Shown: positions 6,435 through 12,370 of the stretch, piece after piece | Position numbering within the stretch: position 1 is the first letter of the stretch | Layout: every line of letters begins with the position of its first letter | DNA from: Candidatus Cloacimonadota bacterium | GTDB taxonomy: Bacteria > Cloacimonadota > Cloacimonadia > Cloacimonadales > TCS61 | Direction of reading: 5' to 3' | Assembly (NCBI GenBank): GCA_030596265.1 | Contig: JAUVKM010000031.1 | Coordinates: 1 to 12,370 of the forward strand | Length of the DNA stretch: 12,370 bases | The notes under the pieces: generated by a model | What the model saw: the letters and a program-made list of their open reading frames with translations, nothing else | Databases searched by the model: none | What the model was told of the DNA's origin: nothing | Made by a program: the position numbers and the translations under genes

Positions 6435-7184
6435 TCACTCTCTTATTTTAATATCAATACTATCACCTTCATGATAGCCTTTCAAATTTTTAACATACGC
6501 TTTAATAATATCTTTTAAAGTATTTTGAACATATGGTACTATATTAATATCTTTACCGTTAATTTCAATTTGAATGTCAAGATTACGGTCTGTTTTACAA
6601 TCTTCACGTGTATTGCGTCCGGCTAAAATTCCAGATACCATTTCTCTGCAATTCATTCCACATTCACCACAGCACTCAAGTTTTGGAAGTGGAAGTACGG
6701 GAAATACTTTTTCAATTACAATATCTGCAAGTTCCTTGATCTGATCTTTTGAGCTGAACACTTTAATATCTCGATATTTGTCGTGATCATCTGCATATAT
6801 TCCGGAAATCGCAAATACCGTTCCATCAACAAGTTCTTCTAATTGCTCTTCATCTTTTGCACAAATAATGCGGGGGAGAGCTACATTTTTCATTCCTTCC
6901 ACAACCACATAATCACTTTTAAGATGAGACAACATTTCATTCAAAGAGAGTTGCCTATTCCAAATTTGATATGTTTCAGATATTCCTCTGGCAATTACCG
7001 TATCGCCACTGGCTTGTGCATGTTTCCAACTGTTACTTCCTTTCTTCTCCATTGTAAAATTTTCATTATGGATGTCTTTGATCGAAGTAACTTTATATCC
7101 CCGTTTTCTTAATTCTTTTATTAGTTCTACAGATACTGTTGTTTTACCAGTATGATGATATCCGGCTACGCTAAAAACCTTCAT
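6435..7184 (-). CDS. mobB: MobB-like GTPase with C-terminal cysteine-cluster domain
   Basis: MobB is a GTP-binding protein that assists in attaching GMP to molybdopterin when the molybdenum guanine dinucleotide cofactor is made. The first 165 residues show the P-loop GYHHTGKTT (8-16), the IKDIHN segment (35-40), WKHAQASGD (53-61) and the Walker B-like DYVVVEGMK (91-99). Usual MobB ends about here. This one continues with LPKLECCGECGMNC...C, whose cysteines at 171, 172, 175, 179 and 196 resemble the CGxCGxxxC...C four-cysteine iron-sulfur domain found in RnfB and corrinoid proteins, and then with a 50-residue alpha/beta tail starting at LDIQIEINGKDI (202-213). A full protein of 249 residues is therefore a three-part fusion. 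No other molybdenum gene is visible nearby. It lies 30 bases after the GGDEF gene and overlaps or abuts the kinase gene. A role other than Mo cofactor insertion is possible. Confidence 0.87.
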   Translation of the reverse strand: MKVFSVAGYHHTGKTTVSVELIKELRKRGYKVTSIKDIHNENFTMEKKGSNSWKHAQASGDTVIARGISETYQIWNRQLSLNEMLSHLKSDYVVVEGMKNVALPRIICAKDEEQLEELVDGTVFAISGIYADDHDKYRDIKVFSSKDQIKELADIVIEKVFPVLPLPKLECCGECGMNCREMVSGILAGRNTREDCKTDRNLDIQIEINGKDINIVPYVQNTLKDIIKAYVKNLKGYHEGDSIDIKIRE

Positions 7185-7214
7185 GTTTTATTGAACTCCA
7201 ATATTTATCTTAAT

Positions 7215-9020
7215 TTATTTATATTGAACTATGCGATTTTTTCCTAATTTTTTCCCTTCATATAAGGATTTATCTGCTCTGGTTATGCATTCGTCTATCG
7301 TCAATGCTTTAGAAAAAGTGCATGTCCCAAAAGTCATAGTTATTGATAATGAGGAACCTTTATATTCAATTTTTTCTTTTTCTATTTCTTTCCTGATTTT
7401 CTCAGAGATTGTTTTTCCACCTTTTTTATCTGTCCCAGGAAATAAGAACAAAAACTCCTCACCTCCCCAACGTGCACAAATATCTTGTTTACGTATAGTA
7501 TTTTTCATTAAGACTGAAAGTGTTGTAAGAACTTTATCTCCAGCATCATGACCGTATGTATCATTAACATTTTTAAAATCATCAATATCACTAATTGCAA
7601 TTGTAAATGGTTCTGCATTCCTTTTGAATCTTGCAGTTTCATATTCGATTTGCTCTAACACGGCACGCCGGTTTGGCAATTGAGTTAAAGGATCTGTTTT
7701 TGCTATTTTCTCTAATTCAAAGGCGTGTTTCTGCTTCATCTTATATTTACTTATAAATACAATTGCAATTATCAGCAGTAATAATGCAATAATTATAATA
7801 ATAACTAAGAAAAATATGAACATATCTCTTTGTTTTTTTTGTTCTGCAATTTCAATCCTACGATTCTCTTGGAGTTTTTCAATTTGCCTTCTTTTTTCAT
7901 CATTCTCAAGTTGCGCAGCGCGTTCTTTGTCATCACTTTCTATTTTTAGTACCTCAATTTTCTTCTCTGTTTCTACTGCTGTTTTAGTGATCTTTACCAG
8001 TTCTTTCGTTGTTTCTGCTTTTTCAATTTCATGTTTAATTTCAATATCGCTGATAATAGTTTCAACTTGTTCCTGATTAATAGCTACTTGCAAAGAATCT
8101 TTGTATTCAGTATATAATTTAAAATATTTTAACGCTTTATCTTCATTACCTATTACATTATAGTATTCATAATTAAAAAGGTATCTATTACGATTGATCT
8201 CTTGATTTAACTTTTCATTTGTATCGGCAAATTTTTGAATGTATACATATGCTTTTTCTTTATCACCAGTTTCCCTATATATTTTGCCTAAGGCTTCATA
8301 TGTGCGTACAAGGCTTTCCAAGTTATTTATCTTATCGTAATTCTCTGCTGCTGTTTTGTAATGTAATTCTGCAAAATGATAATCTTCTTTATAGAGATCG
8401 ATCTCTCCTAATTTTTCATTTGTTAATGCTAGAGAAGTTTTGTTAACAAAATTATCATGTTGCTTTAAGGATAGCTCGTAATTTTCATAAGCACCTTTTA
8501 GGTCACCTAATTTATAATATATTTCAGCAATTATAAAACGACATTTAGCTAATCCGGGATGGTTTTTATGCATTTTACTCAAATCTAAGGCTTGAACAGC
8601 ATATTCAAATGCAATAACATTTTTTCCTATTGTATTATTATATTTTGCAAGGTTGTAAAATGCACTAATTTGGAGATCAATATTATTGATATTTTTTGCT
8701 GATATTAAAGATAGCGACATGTATTCTATTGCTTCTTTGTAATTATCTAAATACTTATAAGATACTGCAATATTTTGTAATTGTTGAGTTTGTTGTAGTA
8801 TATCTTTTTTTTCTGTAGTCAGCTTAAGAGCTTGTATACCATACTCCAAGCTTGCTTGTGGATATATCTTCCAATATGATCTCTGCAATTCATCAAGTAT
8901 CAATATTTGTTTAAGCCCCGTTGCTGATCCTAATTTCAGCTTCAAGTTATCTAATCTGGTAAGACAATATCCATTAATAATAAGTAAAACTAAAAACAAA
9001 AATAAAAATAACTTTTTCAA
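7215..9020 (-). CDS. TPR-coiled-coil-GGDEF membrane diguanylate cyclase
   Basis: This is a likely sensor that makes cyclic di-GMP from two GTP. I chose the TTG at 9020: it has GAGGGG (9030-9025) four bases upstream and gives a normal signal sequence (MKKLFLFLF). The first ATG in frame (9068) would overlap the previous gene and add 16 poorly fitting residues. With this start (601 residues) there is a signal peptide or anchor (1-20), about five TPR-like helical repeats (roughly 75-315), a long charged coiled coil (about 320-398), one membrane helix (about 400-424) and a cytosolic GGDEF domain (about 440-601). The active site is GGEEF (519-523). The inhibitory site RKQD (510-513) lies five residues before it, so product inhibition is expected. 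The TPR part should be extracytoplasmic. The gene sits 23 bases after the four-gene membrane module and 30 before mobB. Confidence 0.9.
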   Translation of the reverse strand: MKKLFLFLFLVLLIINGYCLTRLDNLKLKLGSATGLKQILILDELQRSYWKIYPQASLEYGIQALKLTTEKKDILQQTQQLQNIAVSYKYLDNYKEAIEYMSLSLISAKNINNIDLQISAFYNLAKYNNTIGKNVIAFEYAVQALDLSKMHKNHPGLAKCRFIIAEIYYKLGDLKGAYENYELSLKQHDNFVNKTSLALTNEKLGEIDLYKEDYHFAELHYKTAAENYDKINNLESLVRTYEALGKIYRETGDKEKAYVYIQKFADTNEKLNQEINRNRYLFNYEYYNVIGNEDKALKYFKLYTEYKDSLQVAINQEQVETIISDIEIKHEIEKAETTKELVKITKTAVETEKKIEVLKIESDDKERAAQLENDEKRRQIEKLQENRRIEIAEQKKQRDMFIFFLVIIIIIALLLLIIAIVFISKYKMKQKHAFELEKIAKTDPLTQLPNRRAVLEQIEYETARFKRNAEPFTIAISDIDDFKNVNDTYGHDAGDKVLTTLSVLMKNTIRKQDICARWGGEEFLFLFPGTDKKGGKTISEKIRKEIEKEKIEYKGSSLSITMTFGTCTFSKALTIDECITRADKSLYEGKKLGKNRIVQYK

Positions 9021-9043
9021 AATACCCCTCTTATTAATATAAA

Positions 9044-9685
9044 TTAAGGTTGGATAATACCCAGCCAATCTCCTAGTAAAAATTGTAATCTACCAATTAG
9101 GAGCGAAATACGAGCCATTGCAGTATAACCAAAAGCAGCACCAAAACTTACCATTAAAAAATAAATTCCAATTTTTGCAGAAACGCCCAATGCACCAGTA
9201 TGTTTCTTACTGAAATAGAAATAAATAACTCCGCAGATAGTCCCTACGATTAGCATAAGTTGACCAATGACTGTTACCCAACTTTCCCCAATAAAGGGGT
9301 TTATCATGGTAGCTGTTAATTGATTTAATACATCTGATTTTAAATAGCGAAGAAAGAACACACCAGATGTTGTACCAATCACCACAGATATTGGAAATCG
9401 ACTGACCCATTCTGTTTTTGGGATCAAACGCATTAGCATCATAATACCAAGAATTGCCGGAATAAGTTTGATCCAGTTTGTGCTGAAATCTTGTGTTAAG
9501 GGATCATAAAGATTTGGTATAAGTATAGAGAAGACCGTATAGACAAACCAATATCCTGCCGAAAGTCCTACAAATATCTGTTCAGCTGTTTTATAGAAAG
9601 GGTTGTCTTTATAAAGGAAGCTGAAGATAGCAAATGTAAAGAGTGCGCCTAGCCAAATACCTAATGTAGTAAAGAACTGTTCCAT
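9044..9685 (-). CDS. Six-helix membrane protein of an unknown four-gene module (C)
   Basis: I do not recognise this family. The 213-residue protein is almost entirely membrane-embedded, with likely helices near 6-24, 35-58, 72-88, 98-114, 136-158 and 167-199, and short loops. Conserved-looking features are YKDNPFYKTAEQIFVGLSAG (25-44) between the first two helices, with a Tyr-Lys-Asp-Asn turn, and FGAAFGYTAMARIS (181-194) in the last helix, rich in small residues. No transporter, enzyme or secretion signature is visible. Its ATG overlaps the stop of the upstream gene by one base (TAATG), with a GGGAGG ribosome binding site inside that gene's last codons, so the two are translationally coupled. 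It is the last gene of the module at 9044-12330 and is followed by the GGDEF gene. It is probably the membrane partner of the proteins encoded at 9685-12330. Confidence 0.85.
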   Translation of the reverse strand: MEQFFTTLGIWLGALFTFAIFSFLYKDNPFYKTAEQIFVGLSAGYWFVYTVFSILIPNLYDPLTQDFSTNWIKLIPAILGIMMLMRLIPKTEWVSRFPISVVIGTTSGVFFLRYLKSDVLNQLTATMINPFIGESWVTVIGQLMLIVGTICGVIYFYFSKKHTGALGVSAKIGIYFLMVSFGAAFGYTAMARISLLIGRLQFLLGDWLGIIQP

Positions 9686-10518
9686 TATTTACCTCCCTTC
9701 TTTTTCTTTTTTTTATCACGCCAGTAATTTATATTTCCAATAGCAATAAAAATAATGATTATCAAATGCGCAATCGATTGTGCATCCATTCCGCTGGTAG
9801 CAGTACCAGGTGTTTTTATTAAAATTTCATATTCTGCAGCAGCTTTCAGCCCTGCCAGAAGACCTGTTAATTGTTTTTGCTCATTTACATAAGGTAGCAT
9901 TGCCGGGGCACTTACGCCAGTACACCCACCGGAAGTTGGTCTGCCATATGCATCATGAGCTATTTGTACCCACTCTTTAATTCCCGGAGCACCAGCTGAG
10001 AGTGAAAAAACAAAGCCGATATTATTAAAATTATTTATTCCATTCATAATTGGAAGCTCATCAATATTATTTCCATTCATATCTTTAGGGAATACTTCGC
10101 GAAAGTTTTTTCCCATTGATTGGATTGTAATCATTCCACCTGCTTTAAATCCGAGATTCACGTAATCTTCACCATATTTAAGGTTAGGATAATCATCTTT
10201 TAATTGAGCAATAATATCATCAGCCATCTGTACACCCATTGGCCACATTGCTGTAAATATCAAATTGATATCTTTATCAAAACAATGCTTAACAAGTGCT
10301 TTTGCCATAGGATGCAATTCCGGCATACTGGCAGGATCATAATCAAAAGAGATAAGTGCTTTAGAACCCTTTGGCATACTATCTACCAGATCATAAACCA
10401 TCTGCACGTTCTTTGTAGTTTCCAGAGGAAGTCCGATAGTGAATATAAGAGGAAGGGCAACTCCAAAGAACATAAGCAAGAATAGCCACCGTCTATCTAT
10501 CTGTTTAGATTTTCCCAT
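9685..10518 (-). CDS. Doubly anchored protein with globular domain, unknown module (B)
   Basis: The family is not recognised. The protein has 277 residues: a short basic N-terminus, a membrane helix (about 11-30), a globular domain (about 31-247), a second helix (248-265) and a Lys-rich tail (KKKKKK, 269-274). By the positive-inside rule both ends are cytosolic and the domain faces out. The domain alternates strands and helices: GSKALISFDYDP (51-62), a helix, INLIFTAMWP (84-93), a helix, EDYVNLGFKAGG (117-128), GFVFSLSAG (168-176), SGGCTGVSAPAMLPY (196-210), and a final helix LTGLLAGLKAAAEYE (217-231). The same order of motifs is seen in the cytosolic domain encoded at 11224-12330, suggesting distant kinship. 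Start and stop both overlap the neighbours by one base (TAATG), each with a GGAGG site. No catalytic motif that I can name is present. Confidence 0.85.
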   Translation of the reverse strand: MGKSKQIDRRWLFLLMFFGVALPLIFTIGLPLETTKNVQMVYDLVDSMPKGSKALISFDYDPASMPELHPMAKALVKHCFDKDINLIFTAMWPMGVQMADDIIAQLKDDYPNLKYGEDYVNLGFKAGGMITIQSMGKNFREVFPKDMNGNNIDELPIMNGINNFNNIGFVFSLSAGAPGIKEWVQIAHDAYGRPTSGGCTGVSAPAMLPYVNEQKQLTGLLAGLKAAAEYEILIKTPGTATSGMDAQSIAHLIIIIFIAIGNINYWRDKKKKKKGGK

Positions 10519-11213
10519 TATTCACCTCCCAGATAGGATCTTTCAATTCCCAGAATGATCCTGAGGGAACTTCCGATAATTCCCAGACCAGCACCGATCA
10601 TAATAGCACGTTGACCTGCAGTTGTAGGGAAGGTCATAATAAATTCAGATATTTTTGGAAGATGAAGAAAGTTCAATGATTCAGGTAACCAACCGGTTAG
10701 AACACTTCCAAATGTCGTGTTCCCAAGCATAACAAGAACAGCCGAAGCAAGAAGAAGATTTGATTCAACAGTCCTTCCAATAAAAGCTCTGTATGCTGCT
10801 GAAGCAATAAAAAAAGCTAATAGAGAGAACATGGTTGCCTGTAAGTGTTGATAAATATTATGAAAAAGATAATCGAAAGGTTTATAACCTATAGTATTTG
10901 AAATAATTTCTCCATGACCTAACATTCCAGCACTTTTTCCGGTTCCCCATAAAAAGCCAAGAGTAACCATAATTATAAAACTAATAAGTGTAATTGTATA
11001 GAATTGCCAGTCACGTTGTTTGTATTTGATCTTTAATATATTTACTTTAAATAAATTTAATTGTCCCAGCAGAATAGCAAAACCGGAAATTATTAAAAAC
11101 CATATTTCCAGCTCACCCGATAATTGACCGAATGGTTTATGAGGTATAAATTCTGAAATGATCAAAATTATTCCAACAGTAAATGTTATTAACAATGGTA
11201 TCTTTCTTTTCAT
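10518..11213 (-). CDS. Six-helix membrane protein of an unknown four-gene module (A)
   Basis: I do not recognise this family by function. The 231-residue protein has likely membrane helices near 5-22, 33-53, 70-90, 125-142, 152-172 and 200-222. The long loop between helices 3 and 4 holds FDYLFHNIYQHLQATMF (113-129), whose two histidines and aromatic residues look like a conserved functional patch. SAAYRAFIGRTVESNLLL (138-155) follows it. The end IERSYLGGE is encoded by the GGAGG site of the next gene, and stop and start overlap by one base (TAATG). The ribosome binding site AAGGAG of this gene overlaps the upstream stop codon, ten bases before its ATG. Size and helix count match the other polytopic member at 9044-9685, so the two may form a heteromeric membrane core. 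No ATPase or channel signature is seen. Confidence 0.85.
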   Translation of the reverse strand: MKRKIPLLITFTVGIILIISEFIPHKPFGQLSGELEIWFLIISGFAILLGQLNLFKVNILKIKYKQRDWQFYTITLISFIIMVTLGFLWGTGKSAGMLGHGEIISNTIGYKPFDYLFHNIYQHLQATMFSLLAFFIASAAYRAFIGRTVESNLLLASAVLVMLGNTTFGSVLTGWLPESLNFLHLPKISEFIMTFPTTAGQRAIMIGAGLGIIGSSLRIILGIERSYLGGE

Positions 11214-11223
11214 GCTCTGCTCC

Positions 11224-12330
11224 TTAATGTGACGCTAAGAAATCTTTGAGGAAATGAACGCCTGAAATTTCCAAGATTATTCCAATTACTAGAACAACTA
11301 TAAATATTGCTTTGCCAAAATCTTGACCCTTCAGGCTTCCTAATTGATGTGGGTCTTTTGATAGATAAGCTGAAGCAGCAAATAATTCTTCACCGATAAG
11401 TGTATAATCACAGGCAACAACAAAGAATGGCAATTGACTAGGCATTGCCGTGCCTGCAGTTTGAATTGCCCCACTGGAAAATCCTGTTTCTGCCAGGATT
11501 AAAGATTCAGCATAGAAAGCTCCAAGAAAGAAATTAGCTGCTGGTTTCTCGCGAACAATAATTCCATCAACTCCAGCAACATAACCAAATTGATCGTCGG
11601 TAAGATAGAAAACAGAATTGGAATCATAGGCATCGGGACGTCCAGCTTTCATGTATGCTTCTTTAACTACTTCTTTAGCTGTAGAAAGTACCATTGACCG
11701 ACATACGGGAACAATTAGCCTTGCGTCATATTCTGCAGCTTTCTGGGCTAATCTTCGGAGGAGAGTCAATCCCGCAATTGTTTGCATATCATCAAGATCC
11801 AAGGTGCCGGGAATAAATAGAATAGGTCTACCCATTTCGGTAGCTCTACCCACCGATTCATCCATCGATTCCAAACCGGCGATCTTTCTAATATAGAGAT
11901 TTTTTCCACTTCTGGCAGAAAAGATATAGTAAATTATCGAGATAGTGATCAGTAAAGCAAAAATAAGAAGTGAAATCTTATTCTTATTAAACCATTGAGC
12001 TGATGATTCTCCTGTGGTTCTATTGATCTGAATAATTTCACTGTTACTATCATAAGCAGTTAAGCGATATTCATATCTAATTCCAGTAATTATTTTCGAA
12101 CCGTCCTCAAAAGTACCTATTGGCTCTTCTGAGCTTGTTATTAAAATAAATTCTCCATCTTCTGTTTCTCTCTCAATGATAATCTTTGAAGATACGATCT
12201 GGGAGGTATCCCATGATATTAACAATGCAGAACCATCATCATTAGGTTTATCTTTAATATTAAGCAAAATCTCTTGAGAGAATAAGAAACACGTGTATAA
12301 AACGAAAAGAAAAATTAATAATTTCTTCAT
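11224..12330 (-). CDS. Signal peptide/Fn3-like/transmembrane protein with DUF6754-like domain
   Basis: The first gene of the module encodes 368 residues. A signal peptide (1-18, ending FLFSQ) is followed by an extracytoplasmic fibronectin-III-like domain (about 22-105: LLISWD, IIIERE, IRYEYRLTAYD), a membrane helix (118-138) and a basic segment SARSGKNLYIRK that places the next part in the cytosol. That domain (about 145-335) is highly regular: GRATEMGRPILFIPGTLD (161-178), a helix, ARLIVPVCRS (203-212), SVFYLTDDQFGYVAGVDG (239-256), a Gly/Ala-rich stretch, AMPSQLPFFVVACDYTLIGE (295-314), then LFAASAYLS. A last helix (340-356) returns to the membrane. The cytosolic part matches my memory of a Pfam domain of unknown function, DUF6754, which I could not check. 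Its alternating strands and helices suggest a Rossmann-like fold, but I see no nucleotide-binding glycine loop. The ATG has GGAGC upstream. The function is unknown. Confidence 0.85.
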   Translation of the reverse strand: MKKLLIFLFVLYTCFLFSQEILLNIKDKPNDDGSALLISWDTSQIVSSKIIIERETEDGEFILITSSEEPIGTFEDGSKIITGIRYEYRLTAYDSNSEIIQINRTTGESSAQWFNKNKISLLIFALLITISIIYYIFSARSGKNLYIRKIAGLESMDESVGRATEMGRPILFIPGTLDLDDMQTIAGLTLLRRLAQKAAEYDARLIVPVCRSMVLSTAKEVVKEAYMKAGRPDAYDSNSVFYLTDDQFGYVAGVDGIIVREKPAANFFLGAFYAESLILAETGFSSGAIQTAGTAMPSQLPFFVVACDYTLIGEELFAASAYLSKDPHQLGSLKGQDFGKAIFIVVLVIGIILEISGVHFLKDFLASH

Positions 12331-12370
12331 ATTTGCTCCATTATAATATCTTAAATCTATATTGAAATAT

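Noticed and set aside
6430..6438. GTG at 6438 as start of the kinase gene.
   Set aside because: The purine-rich AGAGA touches the GTG with no spacing, while the ATG at 6432 is about five bases from AGAGAG. The GTG cannot be fully excluded.
9705..9725. Slippery A-run (AAAAAAAAG on the minus strand) near the end of the gene at 9685-10518, as a programmed -1 frameshift.
   Set aside because: A -1 shift there meets a TAA stop within a few codons, before the ATG of the next gene, so no fusion protein would form. The run simply encodes the Lys-rich cytosolic tail.
12330..12370. TATAAT (12345-12340, minus strand) as promoter of the seven-gene run.
   Set aside because: It lies only ten bases before the start codon and directly against the GGAGC ribosome binding site, so a transcript starting from it would lack the site. 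The promoter is probably beyond the window.

Overview
The window is AT-rich (about one third G+C by eye) and densely coded, with short intergenic gaps and clear GGAGG-type ribosome binding sites. It holds 13 protein genes. I see no tRNA, rRNA, CRISPR array, insertion sequence or phage gene. A ferredoxin-type indolepyruvate oxidoreductase, small RRM proteins, TPR-GGDEF signalling and lipoproteins point to an anaerobic Gram-negative bacterium. I suspect the FCB group or a candidate phylum such as Cloacimonadota, but this is a judgement by gene style and not a proven placement.

Layout: (1) 61-2060, minus strand: tilS (tRNA-Ile lysidine synthetase), then hpt (hypoxanthine phosphoribosyltransferase). 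In many bacteria ftsH follows this pair, but positions 1-60 are only an AT-rich non-coding edge. (2) 2215-4386, plus strand: iorA-iorB, a 2-oxoacid:ferredoxin oxidoreductase for aryl pyruvates. Its alpha subunit lacks the usual C-terminal ferredoxin domain. A strong stem-loop at 4409-4432 closes this unit and the convergent one. (3) 4458-5108, minus strand: two tandem paralogous RRM proteins. (4) 5266-5823, plus strand: a small lipoprotein. (5) 5833-12330, minus strand: seven tightly packed genes that read as one operon. In transcription order they are a signal peptide/Fn3-like/membrane protein with a conserved cytosolic domain (DUF6754-like from memory), a six-helix membrane protein, a membrane-anchored protein with a related-looking globular domain, a second six-helix membrane protein, a TPR-coiled-coil-GGDEF diguanylate cyclase, a MobB GTPase with an extra cysteine cluster, and a minimal aminoglycoside-phosphotransferase/Bud32-like kinase.

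The best candidate for an undescribed system is the four-gene membrane module at 9044-12330. Its genes are coupled by stop/start overlaps, two of its proteins are polytopic, and the other two carry globular domains with the same order of motifs. A c-di-GMP-producing sensor follows directly. Its function cannot be read from the sequence. All intergenic stretches are shorter than 160 bases. The right edge (12331-12370) has the ribosome binding site of the first operon gene but no convincing promoter.
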